Below, piece by piece: positions 7,620 to 11,062 of a DNA stretch of 11,062 nt (the stretch's first letter is position 1; every line of letters begins with the position of its first letter). The notes beneath the pieces are model-generated. The model was not told the DNA's origin. It worked only from the letters and a program-made list of their open reading frames with translations, and ran no database searches. The stretch is from Bacteroidales bacterium (GTDB lineage Bacteria > Bacteroidota > Bacteroidia > Bacteroidales > UBA932). The position numbers and the translations under genes are program-made. The stretch covers positions 1-11,062 of the forward strand of contig JAEENZ010000042.1 of the NCBI GenBank assembly GCA_016283985.1, written 5' to 3'.

Positions 7620-8078
7620 CTATTGAAACCTTACGGTCTTTGCAAAGAGATCCATCTTGAATTCCTTGCCATTATCGTCCTTGCCGTCAATCAAGACAGA
7701 ATAACCGCCATCCTTTTTCTTGATGGTCTGGGTGCCGGATTTAGGTTCCACGCTGTAGATCTTTCCATCGGGATACTCTACCGACAGGCACATCCAGTCG
7801 CCATAGCCACCGTTATTCTCCTCGTAACCGTAGTGCAGGGTCTTTTCCAAGGCCAAATGTGCGTCTATCAAAGCGGATGCGGTAGTTTTGCCATCTTCTG
7901 TAAGTACGAAGTTAAACCAGAGCCCATGCTGGGAATCATCGACAGAAGCCACCACATTCTCGTAGGTTACTCCGTTTACAGTCACGGTGTTCTTGGAAGC
8001 GCTTTCTTCCTTTTCGCATGCTGCAAGCATCAGGCAGCCGGCCAGAGCGAGGGCCAAAAAACGAGTAATAGTTTTCAT
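7620..8078 (-). CDS. Small putative surface lipoprotein of unknown function
   Basis: 152 residues; I do not recognise a family. Type II (lipoprotein) signal peptide: basic start MKTITR, hydrophobic core to residue 20, and lipobox LAAC with Cys21 as the likely lipidation site. An alternative lipobox LAGC ends at Cys15, but it would leave a very short core. Residues after Cys21 are EKEES; a Lys followed by two acidic residues close to the lipid cysteine matches the lipoprotein export signal described for Bacteroidota, suggesting display on the outer face of the outer membrane. The mature part is polar, with Gly/Asp/Lys-rich beta-like repeats (YPDGKIYSVEP, KKKDGGYSVLIDGKDDNG), consistent with a small beta-sandwich. 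By a rough count of five rows its G+C is about 50 %, lower than its neighbours. An A-rich leader (8079-8095) separates it from murA, and no Shine-Dalgarno sequence is visible. Confidence 0.85.
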   Translation of the reverse strand: MKTITRFLALALAGCLMLAACEKEESASKNTVTVNGVTYENVVASVDDSQHGLWFNFVLTEDGKTTASALIDAHLALEKTLHYGYEENNGGYGDWMCLSVEYPDGKIYSVEPKSGTQTIKKKDGGYSVLIDGKDDNGKEFKMDLFAKTVRFQ

Positions 8079-8095
8079 AATGTTTTGATTTATAG

Positions 8096-9403
8096 TTATT
8101 TACGTGTAATCTTCGCACCGAGGGCGTTCAGACGGCCGTCAATGTCTTCGTAGCCGCGGTCAATCTGTTCGATGTTGTTGATTTCGGAGACGCCCTTCGC
8201 GCTCATGGCGGCCAGAAGCATGGCGATACCCGCACGGATATCCGGGGATGTCATGCGATTGGCGCGGAGCTGGAACTTGTGGTCGTGCCCAATCACCACG
8301 GCGCGGTGAGGGTCGCAGAGAATGATCTGCGCGCCCATATCTATCAGTTTGTCAGTGAAGAACAGGCGGCTCTCGAACATCTTCTGGTGGATGAGCACGC
8401 TGCCCTTGCACTGGGTGGCCACTACCAGCAGCACGCTCAGGAGGTCCGGGGTCAGGCCCGGCCAGGGGGCGTCCGCGATGGTCATGATGGACCCGTCGAT
8501 GAACGACTCGATCTCGTAGCTTTCCTGCGCAGGAACGTAGATGTCGTCCCCCCTCTGCTCCAACTTCACTCCTATCCTCCTAAAAGCCTCCGGGATGATG
8601 CCCAGGTCGGGGTAGGATACGTTTTTGATGGTGAGCTCGCTCTGGGTGATGGCGGCCAGGCCGATGAAGGATCCTACCTCGATCATGTCCGGGAGGATGC
8701 GATGGCTGGCACCGTGCAGTTTCTTGACTCCGTGGATGGTGAGGAGGTTGCTGCCTATGCCCTCGATGTTGGCACCCATGGCGTTCAGCATCTTGCAGAG
8801 CTGCTGCAGATAGGGTTCGCAGGCTGCGTTGTAGATGGTGGTGTCGCCGTCAGCGAGGGATGCCGCCATCACGATGTTGGCGGTGCCGGTGACGGATGCC
8901 TCGTCCAGCAGCATGTAGGAGCCCTTCAGGCCCTTGGGCGCCTGCAGATGATAAGCGCGGCGGGTCGTGTCGTACTCGTAGGTCGCACCCAGCTTCACGA
9001 AGCCCTCGATGTGGGTATCCACGCGGCGGCGTCCGATCTTGTCTCCGCCCGGTTTGGGGAAGTAGGTCTCGCCGAAGCGGCTGAGCATGGGGCCGGAAAT
9101 CATCACCGAACCGCGCAGGGAGGCGCATTTCTTGACGAACTCGGCGCTCTCGACATATTCGCGTTTGATGTCATTGGCCTGGAAGGTGTATTCGCCCTTT
9201 TCGTGGCGCGTGACCTTGACTCCCATATCGCCCAGGAGGTCGATGAGGTTCTTGATGTCCAGGATTTCCGGCACGTTGCTGATGCGCATAGGTTCGGCAG
9301 TCAGCAGCACGGCGCTGAGTATCTGCAATGCTTCGTTTTTGGCACCTTGGGGAGTGATTGCTCCGCTGAGGCGATGCCCGCCTTCGACAATGAATGTTCC
9401 CAT
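8096..9403 (-). CDS. murA: UDP-N-acetylglucosamine 1-carboxyvinyltransferase (MurA), Cys-to-Asp active-site form
   Basis: 435 residues. Transfers enolpyruvate from PEP to UDP-GlcNAc, the first committed step of peptidoglycan synthesis; cytosolic, with two inside-out alpha/beta domains. Visible residues are Lys22 and Asn23 in AKNEALQ, Arg97 in SLRGS, Asp320 in GLTPDLL (the general base by alignment to E. coli Asp305), and Arg416 in IDRGYEDIDGRL. The mobile loop reads PGGDKIGRRRVDTHI (118-132): Asp121 (codon GAC at 9041-9043) replaces the Cys115 of E. coli that fosfomycin alkylates. Asp at this site is known in Mycobacterium, Chlamydia and Borrelia and gives intrinsic fosfomycin resistance with an active enzyme. 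The PGG-IG-R--D-H loop separates it from the sister enzyme AroA. It starts one base after the murB stop. Confidence 0.96.
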   Translation of the reverse strand: MGTFIVEGGHRLSGAITPQGAKNEALQILSAVLLTAEPMRISNVPEILDIKNLIDLLGDMGVKVTRHEKGEYTFQANDIKREYVESAEFVKKCASLRGSVMISGPMLSRFGETYFPKPGGDKIGRRRVDTHIEGFVKLGATYEYDTTRRAYHLQAPKGLKGSYMLLDEASVTGTANIVMAASLADGDTTIYNAACEPYLQQLCKMLNAMGANIEGIGSNLLTIHGVKKLHGASHRILPDMIEVGSFIGLAAITQSELTIKNVSYPDLGIIPEAFRRIGVKLEQRGDDIYVPAQESYEIESFIDGSIMTIADAPWPGLTPDLLSVLLVVATQCKGSVLIHQKMFESRLFFTDKLIDMGAQIILCDPHRAVVIGHDHKFQLRANRMTSPDIRAGIAMLLAAMSAKGVSEINNIEQIDRGYEDIDGRLNALGAKITRK

Positions 9404-9404
9404 G

Positions 9405-10409
9405 TTATATGTGGTCTACTTCGGGGTGGAGTGTTATATCGTAATTCTTTTGAACAGATGCAATTATCTGATTTTCAAGGGTAAGCACGTCTTCGGGAGA
9501 TGCGCTGCCGCTGGCGTTTACAATCACCAGGGGCTGTTTCTCGTACACCTGCGCGCCGCCCAGCACCTTGCCACGGAACCCGCATTGGTCTATCAGCCAT
9601 GCAGCCGGAACCTTGACGGTCCCGTCCGGAAGATCGTAGTGAGGAGTTTCAGCTGTAGCAAACTTTTCAAAATGCTCCCTTGTGATGACCGGGTTTTTGA
9701 AGAAGGACCCGGCGCTGCCGATCTGGGCAGGGTCGGGAAGTTTTGCGTTGCGGATGCCGATGATGACCTCGCGCACGTCCATCGGCGTAAGCGCCTGAAG
9801 GTCACGCCCTTCCAGCGCCGCCCGCACCCCGCCGTAATCCAACTTGGGGGAATATTTGCGCGTAACGCGGAAGAGCACCGAAGTGATTATGTAGCGCCCG
9901 CGCTCGTGCTTGAAACGGGAATCGCGATAGCCGTATGCGCACTCGCCAACTTTGAAGACGGTCTTGGTCCAGTCTTTCGTATCCAGGCAGACGACTCCGG
10001 AGATTACGTCCTTCGCCTCCACGCCGTACGCGCCTATGTTCTGGACGGCCGCAGCGCCAACCTCGCCTGGAATCAGGGATAGATTCTCCATCCCCCAGAG
10101 GCCGTTGCCCGCCACATTAGCGATCAGGTCGTCGAAAACCACGCCCGAACCCACGGTCAGCAGCACCTCGTCCAGCCCCATGTCCACATACTTGATGAAC
10201 TTTATGTTGGAATGCAGGATGGTTCCGGGGAAGTCCTTGGTAAACAGCAGGTTGCTGCCGGCGCCCATGTGGAACACAGGCTGAGGCAGGGTCTTCAGGT
10301 CCAGGCTCTGCAACTCCTCCACGTTGTCGTACTCTATATACAACGCCGCCTTCACCTTCATCCGGAAGGTGTTCTGGTTCGACAGGTCGTAGTTTTCTAT
10401 TCTTTTCAT
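9405..10409 (-). CDS. murB: UDP-N-acetylenolpyruvoylglucosamine reductase (MurB), type I
   Basis: 334 residues. FAD-dependent, NADPH-using reduction of the MurA product to UDP-N-acetylmuramate; cytosolic. FAD-binding motifs are MGAGSNLL (48-55), IPGEVGAAAVQNIGAYGVE (113-131) and YGYRDSRFK (159-167). Catalytic residues by alignment with E. coli are Arg162 in YGYRDS, the proton donor Ser235 in GSAGSFFKNP (231-240), and Glu330 in the C-terminal HPEVDHI. The YGYRDS segment and the length fit type I (E. coli-like) MurB rather than the shorter type IIa enzymes of Gram-positives. The ATG at 10409 is four bases downstream of the phosphatase stop, and murA begins one base after its stop, so the two consecutive pathway enzymes are made from one message. 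No Shine-Dalgarno sequence is visible. Confidence 0.96.
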   Translation of the reverse strand: MKRIENYDLSNQNTFRMKVKAALYIEYDNVEELQSLDLKTLPQPVFHMGAGSNLLFTKDFPGTILHSNIKFIKYVDMGLDEVLLTVGSGVVFDDLIANVAGNGLWGMENLSLIPGEVGAAAVQNIGAYGVEAKDVISGVVCLDTKDWTKTVFKVGECAYGYRDSRFKHERGRYIITSVLFRVTRKYSPKLDYGGVRAALEGRDLQALTPMDVREVIIGIRNAKLPDPAQIGSAGSFFKNPVITREHFEKFATAETPHYDLPDGTVKVPAAWLIDQCGFRGKVLGGAQVYEKQPLVIVNASGSASPEDVLTLENQIIASVQKNYDITLHPEVDHI

Positions 10410-10413
10410 TCTA

Positions 10414-11062
10414 TCAAAGTGTATCGTATGCCTTGATGGCTTCGGAAATGCGGTTTTCTACATCCCGGAGGCTATACAGCCCGTCGGCATTCGCCTTCAG
10501 TCCGCTTAGTTTGATCTTGACGGCGACGGGAGGCTGCTGATATGAGAGAACGGTATCGTTCCTCAGTTGGTCTGCAGATGCGTAAAGCATAAGGATGTCG
10601 GCATATTCCACGCCGTCGTAGCCGACAAAGGTCTCGAAAATGAGCTTGCAGCCGATGGGTGTGATCTTTTCGATGGAATTCGGCAGATCGGCGCGTTCCG
10701 CGTTCAGGGCCGCCAGAACGCTGCCCACGTTGGAATCGTGCCCGCAGAGGAAGGTGAAGATGCGTTTCTTGTTCTGAATCTCGTCGAGAATCACCTGAAG
10801 GAGGGGATGAGCCACGTTGACGGCTACGGAAGGCGCCGAGAAGAGAACCTCCTGATACCATTCCTTGATGGAGGTGAGGCTCACCCAGTCGTCGAATGTA
10901 AGCGTATGGTCGAATGCAGCTTTTTTGAGGTCGGGCTCTTCATAATACTGCAGGGAGAGAGCATCCGAAACCGTGCAGGCCATCTTGAGCCCGCCGCTCA
11001 TGGAAGGTTCTGCGTTGAGGGAGAAACTAACCGACGAGGGGAACTGGCTGAAGGATGACGTG
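10414..11062 (-). CDS. Histidine acid phosphatase superfamily protein, C-terminal part (cut by right edge)
   Basis: About 216 codons are visible and the frame stays open to the right edge. An internal Met codon at 10999-11001 is not taken as the start because the coding frame continues upstream of it (SSFSQFPSSVSFSLNAEPS). The C-terminal catalytic motif is FLCGHDSNVGSVLAAL, with the His-Asp pair encoded at about 10735-10740; in histidine acid phosphatases (branch 2: phytases, glucose-1-phosphatase) this HD supplies the proton donor. Upstream, DALSLQYYEE resembles the LQYYE segment of glucose-1-phosphatase-like members. The N-terminal RHGxRxP nucleophile motif and any signal peptide lie outside the window, so activity and periplasmic location cannot be confirmed. 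The substrate is unknown. It ends four bases before the murB start, so it is likely in the same transcript. Confidence 0.82.
   Translation of the reverse strand, partial: TSSFSQFPSSVSFSLNAEPSMSGGLKMACTVSDALSLQYYEEPDLKKAAFDHTLTFDDWVSLTSIKEWYQEVLFSAPSVAVNVAHPLLQVILDEIQNKKRIFTFLCGHDSNVGSVLAALNAERADLPNSIEKITPIGCKLIFETFVGYDGVEYADILMLYASADQLRNDTVLSYQQPPVAVKIKLSGLKANADGLYSLRDVENRISEAIKAYDTL

Larger units (their letters stand above)
1..11062 (-). other. Putative single transcription unit for peptidoglycan-precursor and housekeeping genes
   Basis: All twelve genes run right to left with no room for independent promoters. Junctions in transcription order are: gaps of 4 bases (10410-10413), 1 (9404), 17 (8079-8095) and 9 (7611-7619), an overlap at 6474-6477, an overlap at 5647-5650, a gap of 1 (3295), overlaps at 2500-2503, 1841-1844 and 972-975, and a gap of 6 (202-207). 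All five overlaps are ATGA, which favours translational coupling. I see no Bacteroidota-type promoter and no hairpin terminator in the gaps. An internal promoter inside a coding region, for example late in murA ahead of the lipoprotein gene, cannot be excluded. Confidence 0.7.

Noticed and set aside
8079..8095. Promoter or terminator between murA and the lipoprotein gene
   Set aside because: The 17 bases are A/T-rich but show neither a TAnnTTTG-type -7 element nor a hairpin; they read better as an A-rich translation leader.
7200..8153. Plus-strand open frame of 317 codons across the aminotransferase and lipoprotein genes
   Set aside because: It spans two genuine minus-strand genes in antisense, has no family-like motifs and an odd composition.
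8279..9484. Open frame of about 400 codons on the plus strand opposite murA and the end of murB
   Set aside because: It lies wholly opposite well-supported murA/murB coding sequence, its translation has no recognisable domain, and long antisense frames are expected where codons are G+C-rich.
10999..11001. ATG on the minus strand as the true start of the phosphatase gene
   Set aside because: The frame continues open upstream to the window edge, and the family needs an N-terminal RHG motif and roughly twice this length, so this Met is internal.

Overview
The window is a fully packed piece of bacterial chromosome in which all twelve genes are read from the minus strand. Three things point to a Bacteroidota (probably Bacteroidales) genome of fairly high G+C. 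No convincing Shine-Dalgarno sequence precedes the starts, and several leaders are A-rich instead. The small lipoprotein carries a Lys-Glu-Glu signal just after its lipidated cysteine. A large YfhO-family membrane protein of the Bacteroidota type is present. The genus cannot be named from this sequence.

In transcription order (right to left) the layout is as follows. (1) The 3' half of a histidine acid phosphatase runs off the right edge. (2) murB and murA follow, the two steps that turn UDP-GlcNAc into UDP-MurNAc. (3) A small, lower-G+C lipoprotein gene of unknown function comes next. (4) A LysN/2-aminoadipate-type aminotransferase is followed by dapF. (5) A 784-residue YfhO-family polytopic membrane protein and the 16S rRNA dimethyltransferase gene ksgA/rsmA come next. 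(6) dapB, dapA and dapD follow. (7) The first 67 codons of purF run off the left edge. No intergenic gap exceeds 17 bases, and five junctions are four-base ATGA stop/start overlaps. The whole block is probably one transcription unit or part of one, with its promoter and terminator outside the window. I see no tRNA, rRNA, CRISPR array, insertion sequence, riboswitch or terminator.

The theme is supply of peptidoglycan precursors. DapA, DapB, DapD and DapF cover four steps from aspartate semialdehyde to meso-diaminopimelate by the succinylase route, and MurA and MurB make UDP-MurNAc. The two branches meet at MurE, which is not in the window. The aminotransferase sits where a succinyl-diaminopimelate aminotransferase (DapC) would be expected, although it is not of the usual ArgD-like DapC family. 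MurA has Asp in place of the usual fosfomycin-reactive Cys. Most of the window is ordinary housekeeping content, and I found no clear sign of an undescribed system. The points most worth following up are the identity of the aminotransferase, the YfhO protein inside a dap operon, and the small lipoprotein.
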